Positions 35,844 through 46,400 of a DNA stretch of 64,000 nucleotides are shown one piece after another. This DNA comes from Aestuariibaculum lutulentum (GTDB taxonomy: Bacteria; Bacteroidota; Bacteroidia; Flavobacteriales; Flavobacteriaceae). Made by a program: the position numbers and the translations under genes. Position 1 is the first letter of the stretch. The number at the start of each line of letters is the position of its first letter. The stretch covers positions 657,501 to 721,500 of the forward strand of contig NZ_CP136709.1 of the NCBI RefSeq assembly GCF_032926325.1, read 5' to 3'. The notes below the pieces were generated by a model. That model was not told where the DNA came from. It was given only the letters and a program-made list of their open reading frames with translations, and made no database searches.

Positions 35844-36610
35844 TGATTGAGGTTAAAGATTTACATAAATCGTTCGGAGACACGGAAATTCTAAAAGGTA
35901 TTACAACTACTTTTGAACAAGGAAAAACCAACCTTATCATTGGGCAAAGTGGTTCGGGTAAAACTGTATTTTTAAAATGCTTATTAGGCCTTTTTGAATA
36001 CGAAGAAGGTTCTATTGCTTACGACGGAAAGATATTTTCTCGATTATCTGATGCTCAAAAACGTGATTTACGCGCCGAAATAGGTATGGTATTTCAAGGC
36101 AGTGCGTTATTCGATTCTATGACCATTGCGCAAAACGTAATGTTCCCGCTAAAAATGTTTACCAAGCAAAGTAAAAGCGAAATGGAAGATCGCGTAAACT
36201 TTGTTTTAAAGCGAGTAAAACTTGAAAATGCACACAACAAAATGCCGAGTGAAGCTTCCGGAGGTATGCAAAAACGTGTTGCTATTGCTCGTGCCATAGT
36301 TAATAACCCTAAATATTTGTTTTGTGACGAACCAAACTCTGGATTAGACCCAAAAACTTCTATAGTTATCGACAATTTAATTCAGGAGATAACAGACGAA
36401 TATAAAATTGTTACAGTTATCAACTCTCACGATATGAACTCGGTGATGGAAATAGGTGAAAAAATCGTATTTCTTAAAAATGGTTATAAAGAATGGGAAG
36501 GTTCTAAAGAGACCATCTTTAAAACCGATAATGCATCGGTAACAGACTTTGTTTACTCGTCAAACTTATTTAAAAAAGTAAGACGTATGTACATTGAAGA
36601 AAACGAGTAA
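35843..36610 (+). CDS. mlaF: MlaF-type ABC transporter ATP-binding protein
   Basis: This 255-aa ATPase has Walker A IGQSGSGKT, signature SGGMQKR (ABC signature variant of SGGxxKR) and Walker B YLFCDEPNSGLDP. It powers the MlaE permease in the inner membrane. The start is ATG 35843 (MIEVKDLHKSFG), which overlaps the mlaE stop; the frame extends further upstream into mlaE, but translation starts within the overlap. The unit ends in a hairpin. Confidence 0.95.
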   Translation: MIEVKDLHKSFGDTEILKGITTTFEQGKTNLIIGQSGSGKTVFLKCLLGLFEYEEGSIAYDGKIFSRLSDAQKRDLRAEIGMVFQGSALFDSMTIAQNVMFPLKMFTKQSKSEMEDRVNFVLKRVKLENAHNKMPSEASGGMQKRVAIARAIVNNPKYLFCDEPNSGLDPKTSIVIDNLIQEITDEYKIVTVINSHDMNSVMEIGEKIVFLKNGYKEWEGSKETIFKTDNASVTDFVYSSNLFKKVRRMYIEENE

Positions 36611-36636
36611 TTCCTTTTAAATTTCACATAAAAATA

Positions 36637-36659
36637 AACCCGACTACTATTGTCGGGTT
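36637..36659. terminator. Bidirectional terminator between mlaF and DUF389 gene
   Basis: AACCCGAC and GTCGGGTT (8-bp stem, 7-nt loop). The loop holds the TAG stop of the leftward DUF389 gene. Confidence 0.8.
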
Positions 36660-38134
36660 ACAACTAAACTATCCAGTTTATATTTTTGTCTTAGCCATTT
36701 TTCAAGTTTCTCCTGCTGACTGGCAATATCCTTTTCCTTTATTTTTTTAGTGTCCCACTTCGCTGTAATAACCGATAAGGTATCTGTTTTATTAAAGTTT
36801 GACGTAATGACACTTGAATACGATAATTTATCTATACCATCATACAGAATTTTCACTTCCTTAGTTAATTCATCAAACGGAATTTGTAAACGTTCTAATT
36901 TTTCTAAACTTTTTAGTTTACTTTCAAGAAATACAATTTTTTGAGATTGCCCCAGTAAATCAATAGAGTCTCTGTAACGAATTTGTTCCATATACTTTAG
37001 GTTATCCAAATTCTTACTTTTATTCTGATTAAAGATTAAACTACTGCTTTTTAAGGCATCATATTGTAGCATTCTATCCTTTAATAAAGCAATGGTGCTT
37101 TCCGGAACCTCATCTAATCCGAAGGTGTTTAATTCTATTGCCGACGGCACTTTTTTATCTTCAGAATACCTGTACGAAGCATTTTTTCTAATATACTCGG
37201 CATGAGGTAATGCTGCTAATTCCCTTTTAATGAAATTACGGGCATCTACTTCAAAACGACTTTGCTGCAAAACGTTTATAAACGTCCAAATGGCCGGAAT
37301 CATTACTACAATAGCCAAAGTCATCGCAAATCGACTAATACGTCTGCGTCTGGCTGAATTGGCATATTTAAGCATTGGGAATTTTAAAACCTTCAACACT
37401 AAAAAGGTTGCCAATGCAATAAAAATAGTATTGATAATAAAAAGATAAAGCGCTCCCAAAGCATAACGACCTCCTTTAGCAAAATCCTGTTCGAAAGCGA
37501 CAGACAATCCATAACCAACGGTACATAACGGAGGCATTAACGCCGTAGCAATCGCTACACCAAAAATTACAGATGCAATGGTTCCTTTTTTAGTTCTGGC
37601 AATAATTAAAGCCGAACCACCAAAAAATGCGATAAGCACATCTCGAATATCAGGTTGCGTGCGTGCCAATAGCTCTGAAGACTCTTCACTTAAAGGGAAA
37701 AACCAGAAAAACAGGAAGGCAGTAATCACACTCAATACAATCATCACCCCAAAATTGACTAATGATTTCCGAAGTGTATCAATATCATTAATAGATACCG
37801 AAAGACCAATACCTAAAATAGGGCCCATTAACGGCGATATTAACATGGCACCAATAACAACTGCGGTTGAATTCGCATTAAGTCCAATAGATGCCACAAA
37901 GATGGAACAGACTAAAATCCAAGCCGTAGCTCCTTTAAACGGAATATCGTTCTTTATTGCCTGAATCGTGGCTTCTCTATCGGTATCATCACGGAAATCG
38001 AGTAATTCACTAAAAAAGCGTTTAATACTTAAAAGCAGGCCCTGAGCGTCCTTTTTAACAGCTTCTTTTCGTTCATCAACAATATGTTCCTTTTTTTGTT
38101 CTTCCTCAGAAAAACTGAACTTGTTTTCTTCCAT
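36647..38134 (-). CDS. DUF389 family membrane protein
   Basis: This 495-aa protein has a cytoplasmic N-terminal acidic region, a DUF389 membrane core (VVIGAMLISPLMGPILGIGL, FGVAIATALMPPLCTVGYGL) and a C-terminal extracytoplasmic region of about 200 residues with coiled-coil character. DUF389 proteins are widespread but uncharacterised; no transport substrate can be named. It is a single gene, separated from manC by a terminator. Confidence 0.9.
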   Translation of the reverse strand: MEENKFSFSEEEQKKEHIVDERKEAVKKDAQGLLLSIKRFFSELLDFRDDTDREATIQAIKNDIPFKGATAWILVCSIFVASIGLNANSTAVVIGAMLISPLMGPILGIGLSVSINDIDTLRKSLVNFGVMIVLSVITAFLFFWFFPLSEESSELLARTQPDIRDVLIAFFGGSALIIARTKKGTIASVIFGVAIATALMPPLCTVGYGLSVAFEQDFAKGGRYALGALYLFIINTIFIALATFLVLKVLKFPMLKYANSARRRRISRFAMTLAIVVMIPAIWTFINVLQQSRFEVDARNFIKRELAALPHAEYIRKNASYRYSEDKKVPSAIELNTFGLDEVPESTIALLKDRMLQYDALKSSSLIFNQNKSKNLDNLKYMEQIRYRDSIDLLGQSQKIVFLESKLKSLEKLERLQIPFDELTKEVKILYDGIDKLSYSSVITSNFNKTDTLSVITAKWDTKKIKEKDIASQQEKLEKWLRQKYKLDSLVVTRQ

Positions 38135-38173
38135 TGGTGTGAGATTACTAGTAATACACTAAGATAAAAAATA

Positions 38174-38216
38174 AATGGTTCGGTTATTAATCTTTTCAAT
38201 TAAAAACCGAACCATT
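38174..38216 (-). terminator. Intrinsic terminator after manC
   Basis: AATGGTTCGGTT (38174-38185) and AACCGAACCATT (38205-38216) form a perfect 12-bp stem. On the minus strand it is followed by TATTTTTTATC. Confidence 0.85.
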
Positions 38217-38239
38217 ATAATTCTGTATTATTTTGACAC

Positions 38240-39319
38240 CTATCCGTACTGCTCGCCGTAAGTATCTTTTACCTTTTTAAGCACTTGTTTTATATCCTGT
38301 TCTTTGGCCTTTGGATAAATAAGCAACACATCCTCTTTATCTACAATAATATAATCTTCTAAACCATCAACAACAACAATTTTATTATTTTTAGTTCTAA
38401 TCATGTTCCCTGAAGCATCCTCGGTAAGCGTTCTGGCATTAACTACAGCATTATTAGCACTGTCTTTACCCAACTTATCGTATAAACTTCCCCAGGTTCC
38501 TAAATCATTCCAATCGAACTCAGCTGCAATTACATACACATTTTTAGAGGTTTCCATAACCGCATAATCCACCGAAATATTATCTGCTAATGGATAGTTT
38601 TCAGCAATAAACGCTTTTTCGGCTTCAGTGTTATAAGTCTCAATACCTTTTTCGAAATGCGCATATAAGCCCGGCTGATTATTTTTAAACGCTTCAACCA
38701 CACTTTTCACACTCCACATAAAGATACCCGCATTCCACAAAAAATTCCCTTGCTCTATAAAAGCCTTAGCCGTTTCATAATCTGGCTTTTCTCTAAACTG
38801 ATTTACCGATTTTATATCTTCAGTTGAAGATTTATCAAATTCGATATAACCATATCCAGTATTTGGAAATGTTGGCTGAATACCTAATGTCATCAAGGCA
38901 TCATGCTTTTCGCAAAAGCTAAAGGCCTGCTCCACATTTTTAGTAAAAGCGGCTTCATCTTCAATCCAGTGATCACTTGGGGCCACAATCATAACGGCAT
39001 CTGGATTCTCTTTCTGAATTTTTAAAGAGGCATATAATATACATGGAGCTGTATTTCGCATGGCTGGTTCTAAAACCACCTGACGCTGATTGACTTCAGG
39101 TAACTGTTCTAACACTAAATCGTTATAACGTTCGTTGGTTAAGATGAAAATATTCTCTTTTGGAATTAATCGTGATAAACGTTGAAATGTTTTTTGAATA
39201 AGGGTATCACCCGTTCCCAGCATGTCGTGAAACTGCTTTGGAAATTCTTCTGTACTTACGGGCCAAAACCTAGATCCTACTCCTCCTGCCATTAATATGG
39301 CATAATAATTTTTATTCAT
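38240..39319 (-). CDS. manC: Mannose-1-phosphate guanylyltransferase
   Basis: This 359-aa nucleotidyltransferase has the N-terminal AGGVGSRFWPVS and EFPKQF signature, IVAPSDHWI and EFDWNDLGTW. It makes GDP-mannose from mannose-1-phosphate and GTP for surface polysaccharide and glycoprotein sugars. It lacks the C-terminal isomerase (cupin) domain of the larger bifunctional enzymes. It lies between the SprT-like gene and the DUF389 gene and has its own terminator. Confidence 0.95.
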   Translation of the reverse strand: MNKNYYAILMAGGVGSRFWPVSTEEFPKQFHDMLGTGDTLIQKTFQRLSRLIPKENIFILTNERYNDLVLEQLPEVNQRQVVLEPAMRNTAPCILYASLKIQKENPDAVMIVAPSDHWIEDEAAFTKNVEQAFSFCEKHDALMTLGIQPTFPNTGYGYIEFDKSSTEDIKSVNQFREKPDYETAKAFIEQGNFLWNAGIFMWSVKSVVEAFKNNQPGLYAHFEKGIETYNTEAEKAFIAENYPLADNISVDYAVMETSKNVYVIAAEFDWNDLGTWGSLYDKLGKDSANNAVVNARTLTEDASGNMIRTKNNKIVVVDGLEDYIIVDKEDVLLIYPKAKEQDIKQVLKKVKDTYGEQYG

Positions 39320-39374
39320 TTATGTTGATTTTGTTTAAAGCCAATATATTTTTCAACATTTTATTTACCTTAAA

Positions 39375-39977
39375 CTAATTATTGGTTACTAATTCTACTT
39401 CTGCATTTGGATTAAACAAATACAACCGTCCGGTTTTAACTTCAACACATTCAAAACGCTTGGTTCGTTTACCACTCATTTTAAAAACCCGCCCGTTGTA
39501 AAGTTTAAATATGCTCCCTAAAGGCACTTCAAATATATAAGTTTTGTCGTTAGCTTCATCAAACTGTTTTAATGCTAACGCTAAATTAACATCAGTATCG
39601 CTAGACGCTTTAGGGTTTTTAAAATGCCTTGCTAACAAAGGCAAAAGACTATCTGGAAAAATTTCAGGATTCAAAAATGGTAACATTAAATGCTGAAAGG
39701 TTCTCTTCCATTCTATTCCGTGTGGTTTAATCAATCTGCCATAAGTCCTGTAAGCTTCAAAATGAGCAATCTCATGAATTAAGGTTATTAAAAACCGGTA
39801 TTCATTTAAGTTTGAGTTTACGGTAATTTGATGCTTGCCGTTTGGCAATCTCATGTAATCCCCATGACGGGTTTTACGCTCCTTTTTTACTTTAACAACT
39901 AAATCATCATGATTTAAAAGACTTATAACTTGTGGAATAGCATTTACCGGAATGTAATCTTGAAGTTTTTCATGCAT
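39375..39977 (-). CDS. SprT-like zinc metalloprotease-domain protein
   Basis: This 200-aa protein has HEIAHFEA at about residues 68-75, a zinc metalloprotease motif, and the downstream His of KPHGIEWKRTFQHLM typical of SprT/Spartan-like domains. The C-terminus carries basic and Cys residues but no obvious zinc ribbon. I start it at the ATG at 39977; a GTG two codons earlier is in frame. An exact -7 element (39983-39990) lies only 6 nt upstream, so the mRNA may be nearly leaderless. Confidence 0.88.
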   Translation of the reverse strand: MHEKLQDYIPVNAIPQVISLLNHDDLVVKVKKERKTRHGDYMRLPNGKHQITVNSNLNEYRFLITLIHEIAHFEAYRTYGRLIKPHGIEWKRTFQHLMLPFLNPEIFPDSLLPLLARHFKNPKASSDTDVNLALALKQFDEANDKTYIFEVPLGSIFKLYNGRVFKMSGKRTKRFECVEVKTGRLYLFNPNAEVELVTNN

Positions 39978-40139
39978 ATACACAAAAATAAGGGTTTTAT
40001 TTTAAAGTGTTAATAAAAGTAAGCGTTTTTAAAACCTCTTAAAAAAGCACTCAAACAATATCTAAAACTTTAAGTCAATGTATTTCATCGGTTTTCTGAT
40101 TTTTTTTTCATTCATATTAAAAAAAATCATACATTTAAG

Positions 40140-40151
40140 GTAATCGATTAC
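40140..40151. promoter_or_regulatory. LacI/GalR-type operator candidate before the pectate lyase
   Basis: GTAATCGATTAC is a perfect 12-bp palindrome with the central CG and AATCGATT core typical of LacI-family operators, 71 nt before the ATG. No LacI regulator is encoded in the window. Confidence 0.45.
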
Positions 40152-40221
40152 AATATAAAATTAACTAACCACTAATTCATTTGTAATCAACTAAACTACA
40201 AACTAATAAGACATTAAATTA

Positions 40222-42726
40222 ATGATGAAAAAATTACTTTTCTCCTTATCTCTTCTGCTGTCGGTAAATTTAGGATTTGCTCAAACAGTAACTATTGATG
40301 AATCTGCTGGTTGGCTTGAATCAGCCTATCTAAAATGGCAACCCGTAACTGATGCCGAAAGCTACAATGTGTATTTTAGCGGCGAGGGTATTACAGACCA
40401 AAAAATTGACGATCAGCTTATTCGAAATTACGGAAGCTATTTTCGTGCAGATATTTTGGGTTTAAAAGCCGGAAGTTACACCTTTAAAGTTGCTCCTGTT
40501 ATTTCTGGTTCGGAAGGCACAACTACATCTACTGGTGTTATTAATGTAGAAGCTCATGACCGAACAGGCTTTGCCTTTTCTAATAATCGTGTTCCAGGAG
40601 CTTATAAAATGGACGGTACACCAAAAGACAATGCTGTTATTTTGTACATCACAGAAAATTCAAAAAACACTATTGAACTGAATGTTACTGGAGCTAACAG
40701 TAATCCATGTGTTGGACTTCAAACCATTTTAGATGGTTTTAAAAAAGGTAATGATACCCGCCCTTTAATTGTTAGACTAATAGGACAAATTACAGATTTC
40801 GACTATATGCTTAACGGCGATATTGTCATTGAAAATAAACAAAATGCTTCAAGCCATATTACCTTTGAGGGTGTTGGAAACGATGCTGTTTCTGACGGCT
40901 GGGGAATACGCGTTAAGAACGCAACCAATATTGAAATTAGAAACATCGGCTCCATGAACTGTAACAGTAGTGAAGGTGATAATATTGGACTTCAACAGGA
41001 CAACGACTATATCTGGGTTCATAACGTAGATTTCTTTTATGGTGATGCTGGAGGTGATGCCGACCAAGCTAAAGGAGATGGCGCCTTAGACTGTAAACGC
41101 TCTACCTACGTAACGTTTTCATATAATCACTTTTGGGATTCAGGTAAATCCAACTTATTAGGTTTAAGTGAAGATACTACAGATGGATTGTATATTACCT
41201 ACCATCACAACTGGTATGACCACTCCGATTCTCGTCATCCTCGTGTGCGTTTTTATTCGGCCCATGTTTATAATAATTATTACGATGGAAACTCTAAATA
41301 CGGGGTTGGTTCTACCAATGGTTCTTCTGTATTTGTGGAAGCTAATTATTTCAGAAACTGTAAATATCCTATGTTAACCTCCATGCAAGGGTCTGATGTA
41401 TACAATTCATCTACCGGAACTAATGATTATGCAAATTACCCAACCTTTTCAAAAGAAGATGGAGGTACTATAAAAGCCTTTAACAACTATATTACCGGAG
41501 CAAATCGTTTTGTTCCTTACGGAGACACAAACTACCCTAATCCCACAGTAGATTTTGATGCCTATGTTGCTTCAACAAGAGAAGAATCTATAAGCAATAC
41601 GGTTACTTCTGCTTACGGAACAAATACCTACAACAATTTTGACACTAACACAGGCGTTATGTACAGCTACACACCTGACACGCCAGAAGATGCAAAAACA
41701 AAAGTAATGCAATATTCAGGACGTATGCACAACGGAGACTTTAGCTGGACGTTTAACAATGCTGTTGATGATACCTCATATGATGTTAATACGGCTTTAA
41801 AAAGTGCATTAACTAATTATTCCTCATCTCTTGTTTCTGTTCAAGGTGAAACTGGACCAGACCCTGAAATAATATTGACGGCCAATGCTGGTGATGCTTT
41901 AGTAGAATTAAGCTGGCAAGTTAACAATTATACTGCCTCTGCATATGAAATATTCAGAGACACCGATTCTGATCCAACTGGACGTGTTAAAATCACAGAT
42001 ATTAACGACGCCAACACTTTAAGTTATTCAGATAATACAGCTTTAAATGATGTAACCTACTATTACTGGGTGGTAGCCGATGGGAACATTGAATCGAATT
42101 CTGATTCAGCAACACCTACAGAAGGAGGAACTGTAAATGCGGGAGAGGAAGTTCATAACTTTACAATTTCAGGTTTGGTTAGCACCTATTACACCATTGT
42201 TGGAAACTTGTCAACTACAAAAGGTACTGTAAATTATAACGGGCTCACCTTAACGCAATGTTTAAAAATAGAATCGGCAACAAGTATCACCTTTACAACT
42301 AACCTTGCAGGTACTTTAACTTTAGTTTTTAACTCTGATTTTTCAGGAAGAATAAAAATTGATGGTGTTGATTATAATGCCACTGCCGGAATTGTTGAAA
42401 TAACATTACAACCAGGCGAACACACTATTTCGAAAACAGATGTTGCCAACCTATTCTACGCAAGTTATCAAACCAGCTCATTAGGTACTGCTGAATTTGA
42501 AGCTAATAAATTCAAACTTTATCCTAACCCTGTAGATAATCTGCTTTATTTTTCTGTTAATTCCAAAATTGAAAAAATAGAAATTTATAATATGTTAGGT
42601 ATGTTAGTTAAAACATTTAAATCGACTGAAAACAATATAGATGTCAATGATTTAACATCCGGAAGTTACTTAGTAAAAATTTATACAGAACTAGGAACTT
42701 CTGATAAAATAATATTAAAAAAATAA
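40222..42726 (+). CDS. Secreted pectate lyase (PL1) with type A T9SS sorting domain
   Basis: This 834-aa protein has a signal peptide (ending LGFAQ) and a fibronectin III-like domain (about residues 25-110). The PL1 parallel beta-helix follows, with GDGALDCKRSTYVTFSYNHF and the active-site Arg in SRHPRVR (338-341), then a second FnIII-like domain (about 550-635) and a beta-sandwich. The last 70 residues (YPNPVDNLLYF) are a type A T9SS C-terminal sorting domain. It cleaves pectate by calcium-dependent elimination outside the cell after T9SS export. There is no SusCD pair nearby; a LacI-type operator and a strong terminator flank the gene. Confidence 0.93.
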   Translation: MMKKLLFSLSLLLSVNLGFAQTVTIDESAGWLESAYLKWQPVTDAESYNVYFSGEGITDQKIDDQLIRNYGSYFRADILGLKAGSYTFKVAPVISGSEGTTTSTGVINVEAHDRTGFAFSNNRVPGAYKMDGTPKDNAVILYITENSKNTIELNVTGANSNPCVGLQTILDGFKKGNDTRPLIVRLIGQITDFDYMLNGDIVIENKQNASSHITFEGVGNDAVSDGWGIRVKNATNIEIRNIGSMNCNSSEGDNIGLQQDNDYIWVHNVDFFYGDAGGDADQAKGDGALDCKRSTYVTFSYNHFWDSGKSNLLGLSEDTTDGLYITYHHNWYDHSDSRHPRVRFYSAHVYNNYYDGNSKYGVGSTNGSSVFVEANYFRNCKYPMLTSMQGSDVYNSSTGTNDYANYPTFSKEDGGTIKAFNNYITGANRFVPYGDTNYPNPTVDFDAYVASTREESISNTVTSAYGTNTYNNFDTNTGVMYSYTPDTPEDAKTKVMQYSGRMHNGDFSWTFNNAVDDTSYDVNTALKSALTNYSSSLVSVQGETGPDPEIILTANAGDALVELSWQVNNYTASAYEIFRDTDSDPTGRVKITDINDANTLSYSDNTALNDVTYYYWVVADGNIESNSDSATPTEGGTVNAGEEVHNFTISGLVSTYYTIVGNLSTTKGTVNYNGLTLTQCLKIESATSITFTTNLAGTLTLVFNSDFSGRIKIDGVDYNATAGIVEITLQPGEHTISKTDVANLFYASYQTSSLGTAEFEANKFKLYPNPVDNLLYFSVNSKIEKIEIYNMLGMLVKTFKSTENNIDVNDLTSGSYLVKIYTELGTSDKIILKK

Positions 42727-42740
42727 TTAATATGAATAAA

Positions 42741-42774
42741 AAACCGCGATATAAAAAATTGGATATCGCGGTTT
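42741..42774 (+). terminator. Intrinsic terminator after the pectate lyase
   Basis: AAACCGCGATAT (42741-42752) and ATATCGCGGTTT (42763-42774) form a 12-bp stem followed by T-rich sequence; it lies just before the convergent HAD gene's end. Confidence 0.9.
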
Positions 42775-42783
42775 TTTTATCTA

Positions 42784-43422
42784 TTACAGAATCATTCCGA
42801 TTAAATCGTCCATACTCTGAAACGTTTGATTTGCTAATCCTTCTAGGTCATTATAATAATCATGTTCTGTATAACCAAAAACATCGAAGCCACCATTTTT
42901 AGCGCCTTGAACACCTAATTTACTATCCTCAATTACCAGACAATCTTCCGGCTTAAATCCCATAGTTTTTGCGGCAAGTAAAAACACATCGGGTTCTGGT
43001 TTCCATTTTCCAATGGTATAACAGCTAAATATTTTACCTTCAAAGGCATCTAAAAGTCCAACTAAACCAAGATTTAATCGAATTTTCTCAACCGTACCAC
43101 TTGAAGCGACACAAAACGGGATATTTAATTGACTAATAACCTCCTTTATTCCTTTAATTGGCTGAACCGATTCGGTAAATTGTCTATCCAATTCTGTTCT
43201 ATAATCCTTTTCAAAGCTATCAGGAACAGGCTCTGTTACCAATGTTTTAATAAGATCTAAACAATGCCTAAAATGACTGCCCTTAAAATATTTCATGGCA
43301 TAATTTAAATCGATATTAGCTCCATACCGATTAGCCATATCTACCAACAATTGATTACTTATAACTTCGGTATCGACCAAAACACCATCACAATCAAAAA
43401 TAATACACTTGTATTTTTTCAT
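42784..43422 (-). CDS. HAD hydrolase, beta-phosphoglucomutase-like
   Basis: This 212-aa class HAD phosphatase has FDCDGVLVDTE (motif I, Asp11), ASSG (motif II), KPEPDVF (Lys) and VIEDSKLGVQGA (motif IV). Motif DCDGVLVDTE and the small helical cap fit the beta-phosphoglucomutase/phosphatase group acting on sugar phosphates. It starts 3 bp after the large T9SS protein gene, so the two probably share a transcript. Confidence 0.88.
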   Translation of the reverse strand: MKKYKCIIFDCDGVLVDTEVISNQLLVDMANRYGANIDLNYAMKYFKGSHFRHCLDLIKTLVTEPVPDSFEKDYRTELDRQFTESVQPIKGIKEVISQLNIPFCVASSGTVEKIRLNLGLVGLLDAFEGKIFSCYTIGKWKPEPDVFLLAAKTMGFKPEDCLVIEDSKLGVQGAKNGGFDVFGYTEHDYYNDLEGLANQTFQSMDDLIGMIL

Positions 43423-43425
43423 TTT

Positions 43426-46400
43426 TTATATTCTTAACGAAAAATGTCCTTTAAATTCATTCTCCTCATCTAACTTAACAATGAACCAGTAATCTGTTGC
43501 CATCATTTTCTTTCCATTAAACGTCCCATCCCACCCGTTACTTGATGCTCCAAATTGTTTAATAAATTTACCATACCTATCATAAATAAAGATTTTAGCA
43601 TTGGGATAATTCGGTATTCCTTTTATTTGCCAAAAATCGTTAAAACCATCATTATTAGGTGTAAAATATTTAGGATAATCGACAATTGTCACTGAACTAA
43701 AGTCTTCTCCACAGCCTAACTTATCTTTTACAGTTACCGAATAAATTCCTCCTTGAACATTACTAAACAAATTACTGTTTTGATAATTTAAACCGTCTAT
43801 TGAGTATTCAAAATCTCCATCACCTGAAGCTATAATTTCTATATAGTTGCGATCGGATAATTCTGCAAAATCAACACGCTCTATCTTTGGAAGTACAGAA
43901 CGTACTAACTCAAAACTATAACTATTTTCACAATATATTCCATTTGTATTTTCACCTATTATTAATGTATAATTTCCTGCCTTTTCTAATTTTACAACGT
44001 TTGATGAAGAAATCGTTGTACCATCTTGATATTTCCATACATAATTATCAAATACTTCCTTTACATACAATTCTAAAAATGGTTCAAGATTACATAGAAA
44101 ATAACTTTCTTCTAAGTCAACTTTTGGTAATTCATTTACAAACAGATTAAAATTGGTTTCTGAAAAACATAAATTATTAATTGCATTTTCAACCCTAACT
44201 GTAATGTTTTGCGACCAAGGTTTTATATTCCTATAGTTCGAAGATATTGTCATTGTTATGTCGTTTCCATTTTCATCAAAATAAAATACATTTAAGTTAC
44301 TTTGATTCCCTATTACAGTATTTTTTAAATCACTCAAATCAAAATAACCAAAACCACCTTCTTCATCACAAGCATAAATATCTGAAGGCGTATTTATTTG
44401 AGGTTTATTTGAAGTCCTTAAAAGCAATGGCATATCTGCATAACACTCGGTAGTAGTATTTAAAACGCGTACAGTTAAAACCTCTTGAAAAAATACTGTA
44501 TTTGTGTACGGATTTGGTAAAGGGCTAGGCAATTGTTTTCCGTCTGCATCAAAATACTGGACTTCAAATCCTGTTTGATTTCCTATGGCTTCTTCTTCCA
44601 CTTGAGCGGTATCAAAATACTCGGAAATACCATCGCCATTATCATCACAACCTATTAGTTCATTTAAAGCATTTGCTATTGGTAACGGGTTAACGATTAA
44701 TTTAAACGTTGCTTCAGAACTACATTTTGTATCGGTATTTAAAACTTTAAAAGTTATTTCTTCTTGATTAATGACCGTGTTTTTTACAAATTCTAAATCA
44801 CTCTCAATTGGCATTCCATTTTGATGATAAAACTCCACCTGAATATTAAATTCACTACCTATAATATCTTCCTTTAACTTTTTTAAATTAAAATCGGTAA
44901 AACCATCATAATCATCATCACAAACAGTCAAATCATCTATAACTGATAAATCTGGCAAGGTGTTTACAATAAAATCGAAAGATGTTTCAGAATAACAGCA
45001 AGGATTATCTTTATGTGAAACACGAACTAATATGGTTTCTCTATCTTTAACGGTATTAGTAAATGGATTGGGTAGTGTACTATACTTGTTTCCTGAACCA
45101 TCAATATAAGTAATTACTTTATCGACTTGTCCTCCTAATATATAGGATTCAATATTCGACACATCAAAATCAGAAGAAAACCCGGGATTCCCCTCATCTT
45201 CACAGCCAAATATATTATCTATTCCATAAGCTGTTGGAGGTTCTTTAACATCGATGGTTTCTTTTAATACTTCAACATTACCATTATTTCCAGTTACTGT
45301 TACTGTTATGGTGTACGTTCCATCTTCTGAAAAATCATGAAATGGGGATAAATCGGTAGATGTATTATCTAAGCCTGAATTAGGGTCTCCAAAATCCCAA
45401 GCTACTGATGCTATTTCTTCTTTTTTCTCAACACTAAATTCTTTTAAAAACTCTGAACAAATATTAGAAATATTCATTTCGAAATTATTGGTAACATGAT
45501 TGACGCTTCCTGTAACATTAATGTAAAAATTAGCCTCTTCATAGCCTAACTCTGCTTCTGCATCCTTAAATTCCATAAACGGCACGCAACCTCCACTATA
45601 AGATTTTATCCAAGAGACTCCTCTATCACCAATTGAACCAGCAATGAAAGCTGCTCCACTACTATAACTTGGTAACTGAATTACTTCCACTAAAACCCTT
45701 TCAACATCTTTGGGTACAACTATAGATGTTTCAAATTCAACATTAAAAAGCCTAGGACTAATCCCACTAAAATAAGGAATATCTATAGTTTGACTTTTAC
45801 CTATCAGATCTGCTTCTGAAAATGATTCAGGAAAATTATCATCTATTTTAAAAATTCTAAACTCCAAAACAGTTCCCCACCCAGCTGAACTAAGAGCAAC
45901 TTGACCAGTATTAATAGAATATTCTTCATTAGTACTTATCCCAAAATCTTTCAAATAAAAATCTCTCGACCAACTCATTCCACCCCAGCTACAGCTAAAC
46001 ACTCTTTTATATTCAATAAAATCGCAGGTGTTATGATTTAAAGTTGTTGTCCCTCCAATACCCTTATTATTAAAGGTTACACCAGTAACATTAATATAAA
46101 AATTAGCATTTGGAACTGGGTTATTAAGTTCAGATACTTTCGTTAAGCCATAATTTTCATCGCAACCATGGTACCAAGATTCTCCAGAATCTTCCTGTGT
46201 TCCTGCAATTACAACCCTAGCAGATTCAGGATTATAAAAATCAACATTCTTATGAACTGTTACCAGTATTCTTTCTGTTCCGGCAGGCACAACGATAGGT
46301 TCATCAAAATCTTTTTGAATAATTTCTGGTGATCCCTTAATCTCTGGGGCTATCCCAATACTACGGGTTCCTAAAACAGTTCTTGGGTATAATGATTGAA

